This document shows, piece by piece, positions 24,602 through 31,785 of a stretch of DNA of 64,000 nucleotides. Source of the DNA: B2-G16 sp964528085. Its GTDB lineage: Bacteria > Bipolaricaulota > Bipolaricaulia > UBA7950 > UBA9294. Made by a program: the position numbers and the translations under genes. The DNA is taken from assembly GCA_964528085.1 (NCBI GenBank), contig CAZGRE010000002.1:1-64000 (forward strand), in the 5' to 3' direction. A model generated the notes under the pieces. It did not search any database and was not told the origin of the DNA. It worked only from the letters and a program-made list of their open reading frames with translations. Within the stretch, counting starts at the first letter, position 1. The number at the start of each line of letters is the position of its first letter.

Positions 24602-27328
24602 ATGAAGAGAAAGGCTGTACTGGCGGTTGCGGTGCTGCTCTTGGGCCTCTCGATCGGCCTCGTTGGGCAGGGGATGGAGGAGTTTGCTGAACTGCACGTC
24701 ACAAAGATCACCTTAGATCCTCCTTCCACGGTCACCCGCGGGGTGCAGGTCGAGGTTCATGCACGCGTGATGAACACGGGGACTCGGAGCGCTGATCGGT
24801 TCGACATCGGCTTCTTCTATCGGCTTCAGGGTAGCTCGGGGAGCTGGATCCTGCTCGACAGGGTGGAGGGGGCGAGCCTTGCCCCGAGCCAGCAGGAGTT
24901 CCTCGATGTCGTCTTCGATATGGACACCCTTGATATGGCGCTCGGTACCTACGAGATCAGGGTTGTGGCCGATCTTACGAACGAAATCCCGGAGGTCGAT
25001 GAGCTGAACAACGAGCTGCGGACGACGATGACGCTCGTCTCATCCTCGCTTGGCCTCCCCGACCTTCAGCCGGTAGAGCTGACTTACACCTCGACCAATC
25101 CTGGGAGCGACGATGACATGCTCCCCTGGAACGTCACCACGTCGATTACGAACCTTGGGGAGGAGCAGGCCGGCCCGTTCAGCGTCGTCTTCCTGATCGA
25201 GGGCGTTGAATTCGACCGTAAGTTCCTGTTCGCTCTTCCAGCAGGAGGGTCGACCGAGCTCGTCGGGGAGCTCGACCCCTACGAGCTCGACCTCGGCCCG
25301 GGTTCGTACGAGATCACGGTGAGCGTCGATCCCGACGATGAGGTGAAGGAACAGGATGAGGCGAACAACGAGATATCCGGCTCGCTCACCCTTCTTTCCC
25401 CCGAGCTCTACCCGACGAGCCTCGCCTTCGATCGGTCGATCGTCCGGTTGGACGAGGAGGTTCAGGTTTCGGCTCAGATCAACAACAGCGGGAAGGGGCC
25501 GGCGAGCGGCGTCGAGGTCGCGTTCTACGTGAACCACATCCGGTTCGCCACACAGACGATCGAGCTTCTCGACCGCGGGTTGAGCACCGTCGTCTCCGGG
25601 ACCCTGAATCCGGAGAAGCTCGGGTTGACCGATGCCTCGGCCGTTTACGAGATCAAGGTCGTCGTCGATCCTGACAACGCATTCGACGAGCTCGACGAGG
25701 CGAACAACGAGATGATTCGGCCTCTTACGATACTCGCTCCGGAGCCGAAGCGGCCGGAGATCCATCCGGAGAGCATCGAGCTGAGCCCTCCTTCCCCGGC
25801 TGAACTGGGAAGGGCCGCCACGGTGACGGTGTCGACGGTGATAAAGAACACAGGGAGGGCCGTTGCCGATAGGTTCAACGTCGGCTTCTACTATCGGGTG
25901 AAGGGAGGCCTCCGTTGGGAGCTCTTCGCATGCAGTGACGAGGAGAGCTGCAGCGAGGTCAGCCTCAGCCCTGGAGGGCAGATCAAGCTGGTCGGGAGGC
26001 TTCCGATCGCCGCGGTCGGACCGGGGATCTACGAGATCCGTGTCCTCGCCGATTCACAGGACGTGGTCGACGAGCTCGACGAGACGAACAACGAGCTCGT
26101 TACGACGTTGACCCTCCTCGCTTCCCGCCTTCCGGATCTTTCGTTCTGCATGATGCAGCCGGTTGTGGTCGAGCCCTCGGTTCAGGTCCAACACGGCCAG
26201 ACGCTCCGCCTCTCCGCATGCGTGACGAACGTTGGGGATCGGGATGCAGGGGGATTCCTCATCCGCTTCTCCTACTGCCGCGTGAGCGAGGCGGCCGATG
26301 GCGCCCCGGCGTGTACCGAGCCGAGCGAGTACAGGACGGCCTACTTCACCCCTGGGGCTGAGGTTGAAGTTCAGGGGCTAGCGATCGGGGAGACTGTCCG
26401 GGTTCCGGTGTCCCTTGAGACGCGCGACCTCGATCCGGGTCAGTACAACATCCTTGTCCAGATCGACCCTGCGACCGGCTCAGCGAGCGATGGGATGGTT
26501 GAGGAGCGTAACGAGCAGAACAACACGACCGTCGTTCAGGTCTCGGTCCTCGGACCGGACCTGACCGTCGTCGACTTCCGCTCGGAGCCGGAGAGCATCG
26601 TTAATAGCGGTGAATCCGTGGAGGTTTCAGCGACGGTTATGAACATCGGCGTCGAGCCGGCCGGCGGGTTTACGGTCGGGTTCAAGCTCCTCAGGGTAGG
26701 CGAGACGACCGAGCCGGTTCGGATCTGGAGCTGCTCGAACGATGAGGCGACCGAGTGCATCGGCCCTGAGTACTTCGGGCAGGCGCGGCTCCCCGGGATC
26801 GATGTCCTCGTGCCTGAGGAGGTGCGATGCAGCCTCGATACGAGCGGTATTGAGGCGGGTGAATACGTCCTCCGCGTCGAGGTTGACGTGAAGGATGCGG
26901 TTGTCGAGCACACCGAGATGAACAACTTCGCTGAGATTCCGCTTTTGATCGTCGGCGAAGGGGAGGAGGCCATCAGCGAGGGGGCCGATCTGGCCATCGA
27001 ATCGTTTCGCATCTATAAGATGGGTATGCGCTCGGACGAAGTGCGGTTATGGGTGACGCTCATCAATATAGGGAGCACGGACGTTGGCCCGTTTGAAGTT
27101 AGTTTCTTCTGTATAAATTCTTCTGCTGCAGAACCGGTTTTCCTTGGTTCGTGGACCGTGCGCGGTCTTGCAGCTGGGGCAGAAGTAACAATCGTCCGGT
27201 CCTTGAATACGTCGACTCTTTCACCCGGAGCGTATGCTGTGGGAGTTATTGTCGATTCTGCGAACGCCATTGTCGAGGTGAATGAGGAGAATAATACACA
27301 AGAAGGGACCCTCTGGATCCATTATTAG
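24602..27328 (+). CDS. Secreted protein built of seven CARDB-type repeats
   Basis: After a signal peptide (KAVLAVAVLLLGLSIGLVGQG) the 908-residue protein consists of seven CARDB-type units starting near residues 31, 153, 268, 387, 511, 654 and 796, with no propeller. Typical unit ends are EVDELNNE, EQDEANNE, ELDEANNE and EHTEMNNF. Units five and six contain extra cysteines. The last unit is coded by visibly more A+T-rich DNA than the others. The start is ATG 24602, with GAAGGGAGG 8 bases upstream. It lies 35 bases after the giant CARDB gene, so all three are likely expressed together. Confidence 0.85.
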   Translation: MKRKAVLAVAVLLLGLSIGLVGQGMEEFAELHVTKITLDPPSTVTRGVQVEVHARVMNTGTRSADRFDIGFFYRLQGSSGSWILLDRVEGASLAPSQQEFLDVVFDMDTLDMALGTYEIRVVADLTNEIPEVDELNNELRTTMTLVSSSLGLPDLQPVELTYTSTNPGSDDDMLPWNVTTSITNLGEEQAGPFSVVFLIEGVEFDRKFLFALPAGGSTELVGELDPYELDLGPGSYEITVSVDPDDEVKEQDEANNEISGSLTLLSPELYPTSLAFDRSIVRLDEEVQVSAQINNSGKGPASGVEVAFYVNHIRFATQTIELLDRGLSTVVSGTLNPEKLGLTDASAVYEIKVVVDPDNAFDELDEANNEMIRPLTILAPEPKRPEIHPESIELSPPSPAELGRAATVTVSTVIKNTGRAVADRFNVGFYYRVKGGLRWELFACSDEESCSEVSLSPGGQIKLVGRLPIAAVGPGIYEIRVLADSQDVVDELDETNNELVTTLTLLASRLPDLSFCMMQPVVVEPSVQVQHGQTLRLSACVTNVGDRDAGGFLIRFSYCRVSEAADGAPACTEPSEYRTAYFTPGAEVEVQGLAIGETVRVPVSLETRDLDPGQYNILVQIDPATGSASDGMVEERNEQNNTTVVQVSVLGPDLTVVDFRSEPESIVNSGESVEVSATVMNIGVEPAGGFTVGFKLLRVGETTEPVRIWSCSNDEATECIGPEYFGQARLPGIDVLVPEEVRCSLDTSGIEAGEYVLRVEVDVKDAVVEHTEMNNFAEIPLLIVGEGEEAISEGADLAIESFRIYKMGMRSDEVRLWVTLINIGSTDVGPFEVSFFCINSSAAEPVFLGSWTVRGLAAGAEVTIVRSLNTSTLSPGAYAVGVIVDSANAIVEVNEENNTQEGTLWIHY

Positions 27329-27461
27329 CATCGGATATGGAATTTCCTTCGTCCTTGAGGGGGAGTGCGGCTGAAGGGGGGAGCCGATAACCGGCGGTTC
27401 ACCTTTTTCTGAAACGAAGGTGGAGCTTTCGGTGTATAGTTGAATAACGGAGGTGAGAGCT

Positions 27462-28034
27462 GTGAGGCGATATGTTGGTGTTGCGTTGGTCCTTTTGGTC
27501 GTGTCAGTAGCTATGTTCAGCGTGGCTGCGGCTACCTCGACGGTTTATGGAACCCGCTTCAAGGTGGGAGAGACGATCCAGTTCAAGATCGAGGATTCCA
27601 CGATCTGGTGGGGGGGCTGCTGCTGTTGCACATCCTGTACGGAGACTTCCGTCCTCGGATGGCATATCACCAACAGCGCAGGGCAGACGATCTACAACGC
27701 CATCAATGATGCCCCTGTCCCTGCGTCAAGCTGGGTCGGGACCTGGACGCAGATCGACGCGAACGACAACCCCGTCGGCGCAGGACAGTACATGCTCTAC
27801 GTTGATACGTCCATCGGCACGCTGTCGCGCTGTTTCACGATCTACGATCCGTGCGGGTGTAACTATCCGTACTGGTGTAACGCGTGTACGTGCGAGGAGC
27901 TCCCGTCGATAACGAACTGCGGGTGCAAGACGACGCTCGTGTTCGTAGATACGTGCCAGAACTGTTATTTCCCGTTCTTCTGGTGGTTCGGATGCTGCTC
28001 TTCGCCGTGCAGTAGCTGCGCAGGTTCTCCGTAG
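27462..28034 (+). CDS. Cysteine-rich secreted protein, unknown family
   Basis: A 190-residue protein with a signal peptide (VGVALVLLVVSVAMFSVAAA). The first mature half looks like a beta-sandwich (TRFKVGETIQFKIEDSTIW, GAGQYMLYVDTSIGTLSRCF). It holds a run of four adjacent cysteines and one more close by. The last third is very rich in cysteine, aromatic residues and prolines, with about 19 cysteines in total. Such density suggests multiple disulfides or metal or cluster binding outside the cytoplasm. I recognise no family. I start at GTG 27462, 8 bases after GGAGG; GTG 27453 is also in frame. It lies between the CARDB block and the tRNA cluster. Confidence 0.7.
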   Translation: MRRYVGVALVLLVVSVAMFSVAAATSTVYGTRFKVGETIQFKIEDSTIWWGGCCCCTSCTETSVLGWHITNSAGQTIYNAINDAPVPASSWVGTWTQIDANDNPVGAGQYMLYVDTSIGTLSRCFTIYDPCGCNYPYWCNACTCEELPSITNCGCKTTLVFVDTCQNCYFPFFWWFGCCSSPCSSCAGSP

Positions 28035-28051
28035 AGAGAATCCCGGGGGTC

Positions 28052-28080
28052 TTGAACGCCTACCTCGCAGCTGATACGCT
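28052..28080 (+). promoter_or_regulatory. Candidate promoter of tRNA-Leu(TAG)
   Basis: TTGAAC (28052-28057), 17 bases, TACGCT (28075-28080), 15 bases before the tRNA. The -10 is weak. Confidence 0.4.
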
Positions 28081-28095
28081 TCTTTGTAGAGGCTT

Positions 28096-28177
28096 GCGAG
28101 GGTGGCGGAACTGGCAGACGCGCTAGCCTTAGGAGCTAGTGCCTTCGGGCGTGCGGGTTCGAATCCCGCCCTTCGCA
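28096..28177 (+). tRNA. tRNA-Leu (anticodon TAG)
   Basis: Acceptor GCGAGGG/CCTTCGC (one G-T pair), anticodon loop CTTAGGA, a long variable arm (GTGCCTTCGGGCGT) and T arm GCGGGTTCGAATCCCGC, as in class II leucine tRNAs. The discriminator is A and CCA is not encoded. Confidence 0.95.
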
Positions 28178-28178
28178 T

Positions 28179-28207
28179 TTGAAGCTCCGTTGCGGACGGG
28201 CTATAAT
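28179..28207 (+). promoter_or_regulatory. Strong promoter inside the tRNA cluster
   Basis: TTGAAG (28179-28184), 17 bases, perfect TATAAT (28202-28207). It lies between tRNA-Leu(TAG) and tRNA-Gly and should drive tRNA-Gly and the four tRNAs after it. Confidence 0.7.
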
Positions 28208-28218
28208 GTTGAGCTCAA

Positions 28219-28293
28219 GCGGGAATAGCTCAGCGGTAGAGCACTGCCTTGCCAAGGCAGGGGTCGCGGGTTCAAATCCCGTTTCCCGCTCCA
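28219..28293 (+). tRNA. tRNA-Gly (anticodon GCC)
   Basis: Acceptor GCGGGAA/TTCCCGC, anticodon stem CTGCC/GGCAG with loop TTGCCAA. The discriminator is T and the CCA end is encoded (28291-28293). Confidence 0.95.
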
Positions 28294-28318
28294 AGCATCG
28301 AGCCGGGGAATGCCGACA

Positions 28319-28402
28319 GCCGGGATGGCGGAATTGGCAGACGCAAGGGACTTAAAATCCTTTGAGGGTTTCCTCGTGCGGGTTCGACTCCCGCTCCCGG
28401 CA
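28319..28402 (+). tRNA. tRNA-Leu (anticodon TAA)
   Basis: Acceptor GCCGGGA/TCCCGGC, anticodon loop CTTAAAA, long variable arm and T arm GCGGGTTCGACTCCCGC. CCA is not encoded. Confidence 0.95.
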
Positions 28403-28416
28403 AAACGAGAAGATAC

Positions 28417-28493
28417 CGCGGGGTGGAGCAATCTGGAAGCTCGTCGGGCTCATAACCCGGAGGTTGCCGGTTCGAATCCGGCCCCCGCAACCA
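28417..28493 (+). tRNA. Initiator tRNA-fMet (anticodon CAT)
   Basis: The first base C faces A at position 72 (unpaired), and GGG/CCC pairs close the anticodon stem around loop CTCATAA. Both are marks of the bacterial initiator. The CCA end is encoded. Confidence 0.95.
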
Positions 28494-28498
28494 GACGA

Positions 28499-28573
28499 GG
28501 CGGCGTAGCTCAACCGGTTTAGAGCGCTCGGCTCATATCCGAGAGGTTCGGGGTTCGAGTCCCTGCGCCGCTA
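28499..28573 (+). tRNA. Elongator tRNA-Met (anticodon CAT)
   Basis: The sequence GGCGGCGTAGCTCA...CGCCGCTA closely resembles known elongator tRNA-Met (Bacillus form), with loop CTCATAT and a first pair G-T. This argues against tRNA-Ile(CAT). CCA is not encoded. Confidence 0.85.
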
Positions 28574-28581
28574 GTGATTTT

Positions 28582-28655
28582 GGGGGCGTAGCTCTAATCG
28601 GGAGAGCGCTGCGTTCGCAACGCAGAGGTTGGCGGTTCGAATCCGCTCGCCTCCA
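28582..28655 (+). tRNA. tRNA-Ala (anticodon CGC)
   Basis: Acceptor GGGGGCG/CGCCTCC includes the G3-T70 pair that identifies alanine tRNA. The anticodon loop TTCGCAA gives CGC. CCA is not encoded. Confidence 0.95.
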
Positions 28656-28697
28656 CACTTTCCTCCAGGTTTCCTTTTCTCCAAACCCTCAAAGGAA

Positions 28698-28726
28698 AGC
28701 CGGGGGAGTTATTCACTCCCCCGGCT
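28698..28726 (-). terminator. Intrinsic terminator of the leftward gene at 28754
   Basis: A perfect 12-base-pair stem with a five-base loop. On the minus strand it is followed by a T-rich stretch (TTTCCTTTG), so it mainly serves the leftward gene. It also separates that gene from the tRNA cluster. Confidence 0.75.
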
Positions 28727-28753
28727 CTATGACAGAGTGATTAACCGATTCAC

Positions 28754-30013
28754 CTACCAGCTCAGCCTGACTGAGAGCTTCCAGGCGGTAAAACCGGTTG
28801 TATCCACCGTGATCGAGCTAGACATACGGATTGAGGAGCCCAAGGCGAGGGTGACGCCCATCGTGCTCTGTGCCCAATCGAAAAGGAGACCGGTGGATGT
28901 GCTGAAGAACGTGTCCGCTGAGAAGGAGAACCCGCTTCCAAAAGGAGGTACATCGACGGTGAGTGAGACGATCTCCCAATAGTCTTGGGGGTAGTAGATG
29001 TGCCCCTCTGTGATTGCTTCAGTGAGCGGTTCGACGACCGAGCCGAAGGCAGGGGTTGTGATCACGTAGTCGGTTGTATTCAGGTTCGAGATGCTGGTAA
29101 GGGAGGCTCCACCTATCTCCGCGGTAAACTTTATCCCGTAGATTTCAAGTGCGGTGATCGTCCCTCCGCTTTCAAGGAGGTTCGTATAAACAGATAGACA
29201 ACCGTAGTCTGTCTCTAGCGATGGGGAGAACGTGTAGCTTGCCGACTGGAGGGTATAGGTGAAGTCGAGGACGAGGTTGAAAGGGATTCCGAATAGATGC
29301 AGGAAAGAGAGCTCGATCTCTTCACTTTCAAACCCTGTCTTCCCGAAACTGGTTGTGCTCGACAGTTCGACACAGGTGAAAGCGTTGGCGGTGAACGTGA
29401 GATCCGCCCCGCAGAAGTAAGCCGGGATCGGCTCAATTGTTGGATCAGTCTCATACGTCTTCGACAGCACCGAGGGATCGGTATGGTCTCCCGTAGCGGT
29501 GAACGTGATTCCACTTAGATCCGCTCCGAAGTATATAGCGCTCTCGAAGGTAAAAAACCCGTCGATGATCTCTCCGTATAGATCGACTACGTACCCGTAG
29601 TTCACCGGTTCCGACTGTGTCTCTCCGACCATTGCTCCGTACAGGCTCAGCGTGAGGGGTGGGATCAAGACGGCCATTCTCCCCTGAGCGTAAAGGAATG
29701 AGCCACTCTGCGGCTCAAACAACAACTGCCCCGAGAAGCTAACTGGCCCTAACGCTGCGTCAAGGTCGAATTCTTGCCAGAGCCAGCCGTCAAATACGAA
29801 ATCCGAGATGCTTGAAATCTCCAAGAAATCTAGGTGGAGTCCGACATCGAGCGTCGATTGGAAAGAGGTGAACGGCCTTGTCTGTTGGGGGGAGAGACCG
29901 ATTTCGGCGAACCAACTGCCGGTGATGTATTCGCTTCCTCCGTTGTTTCCGGTTGCGATGACAAACGCCCCTAAGACTAATGCGATCGCGATCAGCAAGC
30001 CTCTGATGTTCAC
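28754..30013 (-). CDS. Exported beta-rich protein, possibly an outer-membrane barrel
   Basis: A 419-residue protein with a signal peptide (RGLLIAIALVLGAFVIATG). The mature part is nearly all alternating beta strands with aromatic residues and ends in a tryptophan strand (WKLSVRLSW), like outer-membrane barrels. Pairs of similar strands recur, for example VSFSGQLLFEP and LTLSLYGAMVGE. I know no family match. The ATG at 30013 has only a weak upstream GGGGAGTGG. The gene stands alone and ends at a strong terminator. A porin-like or structural role is a guess from shape only. Confidence 0.6.
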   Translation of the reverse strand: MNIRGLLIAIALVLGAFVIATGNNGGSEYITGSWFAEIGLSPQQTRPFTSFQSTLDVGLHLDFLEISSISDFVFDGWLWQEFDLDAALGPVSFSGQLLFEPQSGSFLYAQGRMAVLIPPLTLSLYGAMVGETQSEPVNYGYVVDLYGEIIDGFFTFESAIYFGADLSGITFTATGDHTDPSVLSKTYETDPTIEPIPAYFCGADLTFTANAFTCVELSSTTSFGKTGFESEEIELSFLHLFGIPFNLVLDFTYTLQSASYTFSPSLETDYGCLSVYTNLLESGGTITALEIYGIKFTAEIGGASLTSISNLNTTDYVITTPAFGSVVEPLTEAITEGHIYYPQDYWEIVSLTVDVPPFGSGFSFSADTFFSTSTGLLFDWAQSTMGVTLALGSSIRMSSSITVDTTGFTAWKLSVRLSW

Positions 30014-30219
30014 CGTCCACTCCCCTTTGTCCGCCTTGGAACCACTGCTGATTCAGGTAAGTTCCTCATCTAAGTGGTGTCCTCTCTGTCGCATTGACCG
30101 TAGTTCGAACTTGCCTTTCTCTCTACGGTGCACGACCGGAGGGAAGCGGAAATGGATCACCCGATCGGCCAGCGAACGTCCTCTCGGCTCCTGACAGACT
30201 CCCTCTTTATCGTTCCGTC

Positions 30220-30248
30220 TTGGCGGGCTCACCCCCTCCGGGTAGACT
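30220..30248 (+). promoter_or_regulatory. trmY promoter, apparently leaderless
   Basis: TTGGCG (30220-30225), 17 bases, TAGACT (30243-30248). The ATG of trmY is only seven bases after the -10, and no ribosome site is present. Confidence 0.55.
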
Positions 30249-30255
30249 TCAGGGT

Positions 30256-31065
30256 ATGAGACGCTTTCTTATCGTCGCCCATAAGGCGCCGCTCGAGCCG
30301 GCGTTTTCGCTCGATGACCTCCCCGGCGGTGCGGGGAGGATCGATGTCCTCTGCCGGGCGATCGGCGCGTCGCTCTTCCTCTCCCACGGGATCAGGCGTG
30401 ACGTGGAGACGATCCTTGTCCTTCGGGATGCCGTTCAGATCAGGATCGTCGGTGGACGCGTCAAGCGGCTCAACCCGGATGAGCGCTCGACCGCAGCCCT
30501 GATCAAGCATGCCCTTGCCGCCCTCGATTCGGAAGAGGTGGAGAGCACGCCCGGGATCTTCGCCTCGCGGGCCAGCCTCTCCGATGCCCTCGATCGGATC
30601 TACCAGTTGGGGGCGAGACCGGTCGTCCTTTCGGAGGGCGGTACCCCTGCCGAATCGTTCGACTTCCCGGCTGAGCCGGCGTTCATCCTCTCCGATCATC
30701 TCGATTTCACCCCGGAGGAGGATCTCCTCCTCTCGGACATCCCTCGCCTCTCCCTCGGCGAAAGGTCGCTTCATACGAGCCAGTGCATAACGATCCTCCA
30801 CTACCTCCTCGACCGACGGGAGAGGGACAAGGAGGGCGATCTCGCCGTTTGCCACGTCGTGTGGGGCGAGCCAAAGGCGCAGCTGATCAAGGGGCTCCTC
30901 GAGGATTTCGGGATCCCTGCCAACCTCGTCGGGGACGTCCCGGCATCGGTCTACCCCTTCTCCCTCGACGGGCTCGCCAAGCGTCGGATCATGGTGAGGG
31001 AACGCGACCTCGAGCGGGCGCGGTCGATCATCCGCGATTATTTCGAGGAGCCGGTCGAGGAATGA
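30256..31065 (+). CDS. trmY: TrmY-like tRNA (pseudouridine-54) N1-methyltransferase fused to a DUF2007 domain
   Basis: Residues 1 to about 195 match the archaeal TrmY family that makes 1-methylpseudouridine at tRNA position 54. Visible pieces are DLPGGAGRIDVLCRAI, FLSHGIRRDVETILVL, LNPDERSTAALIKHAL, STPGIF, ILSDHLDFTPEED and HTSQCITILHYLLD, in the order found in the Methanocaldococcus protein as I recall it. The last 70 residues (VCHVVWGEPKAQLIKGLLED and after) look like DUF2007, a small putative signal-transducing domain. The ATG at 30256 follows a promoter by seven bases and no ribosome site. Bacteria normally make ribothymidine at position 54, so this gene is unexpected. pcm and ltaE follow. 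Confidence 0.85.
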   Translation: MRRFLIVAHKAPLEPAFSLDDLPGGAGRIDVLCRAIGASLFLSHGIRRDVETILVLRDAVQIRIVGGRVKRLNPDERSTAALIKHALAALDSEEVESTPGIFASRASLSDALDRIYQLGARPVVLSEGGTPAESFDFPAEPAFILSDHLDFTPEEDLLLSDIPRLSLGERSLHTSQCITILHYLLDRRERDKEGDLAVCHVVWGEPKAQLIKGLLEDFGIPANLVGDVPASVYPFSLDGLAKRRIMVRERDLERARSIIRDYFEEPVEE

Positions 31066-31087
31066 TCCGGCTCTTCCTCCGTTTTGC

Positions 31088-31093
31088 TAGAAT
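31088..31093 (+). promoter_or_regulatory. -10 element directly before pcm
   Basis: TAGAAT lies six bases before the GTG start of pcm. The -35 region is poor. The spacing again suggests a leaderless start. Confidence 0.4.
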
Positions 31094-31099
31094 GCTGAT

Positions 31100-31771
31100 G
31101 TGACCAGGAAGGGCAGGGAGGGAGACGAGTTCGCCGAACGCCGCGCATTCATGGTCGAACACCATCTGAGGCGGCGGGGGATCCGCGACGAGCGCGTATT
31201 GAAGGCGTTCCTCTCCGTCAGGCGGGAGGAGTTCGTCCCTCCGGAATGGAGGTACGCCGCGTACGCCGATCACCCCCTTCCGATCGGAGAGGGACAGACG
31301 ATATCCCAGCCATATATAGTCGCTCTGATGACCGAGGAGCTCAAGCTGTCCGGGGGTGAAAGGGTCCTCGAGATTGGGACTGGTTCCGGGTATCAGACCG
31401 CGATCCTAGCCGAGCTAGAAGCTGATATCTGGACGATCGAGCGCTCAGCGGCCCTCAGCCGCGCAGCACAGGAGAGGCTCCACAGGCTCGGCTACAGGGG
31501 TATCCGGTTCGTGGTCGGTGATGGGACGATTGGCCTTCCCGCGGAGGCCCCGTTCGATCGGATAATCGCCACCGGCAGTTTTCCCTCCATTCCGACCGGG
31601 CTCCTCGCCCAGCTTCGGGAGGGAGGGATCTTCGTCGGCCCGGTCGGTGACCTTTATGATCAGCGCCTCATCAAGGTAGAGTACCATCCCCCTCGATTCA
31701 TAAGGAAGGACCTCGGCGCATGCCGGTTCGTCCCGCTGATCGGGAGGAGCGGATGGAGGACCGACCGGTGA
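31100..31771 (+). CDS. pcm: Protein-L-isoaspartate O-methyltransferase
   Basis: Repairs isoaspartate in aged proteins using SAM. The N-terminal family segment VRREEFVPPEWRYAAYADHPLPIGEGQTISQPYIVA, the SAM motif VLEIGTGSGYQTA, the FVVGDGTIGLP loop and the FDRIIATGSFP motif are all present. The 223-residue length is usual. The GTG at 31100 is the start; an ATG just before it is followed at once by a stop. There is no ribosome site, and a TAGAAT lies six bases upstream. It sits 34 bases after trmY and 14 before the threonine aldolase gene. Confidence 0.95.
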   Translation: MTRKGREGDEFAERRAFMVEHHLRRRGIRDERVLKAFLSVRREEFVPPEWRYAAYADHPLPIGEGQTISQPYIVALMTEELKLSGGERVLEIGTGSGYQTAILAELEADIWTIERSAALSRAAQERLHRLGYRGIRFVVGDGTIGLPAEAPFDRIIATGSFPSIPTGLLAQLREGGIFVGPVGDLYDQRLIKVEYHPPRFIRKDLGACRFVPLIGRSGWRTDR

Positions 31772-31785
31772 GAAAGGAGGAACGG

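Noticed and set aside
27367..27404. Riboswitch-like structure before the Cys-rich gene
   Set aside because: A CGGCT/AGCCG hairpin can be drawn, but the sequence fits no riboswitch consensus I know.
28499..28573. Possible tRNA-Ile(CAT), the TilS substrate
   Set aside because: Its acceptor and D-arm sequence match elongator tRNA-Met (GGCGGCGTAGCTCA...CGCCGCTA) much better than tRNA-Ile.
30040..30080. ACCACT/AGTGGT inverted repeat before the exported-protein gene
   Set aside because: Six-base arms with a loop of nearly 30 bases are expected by chance and fit no promoter.
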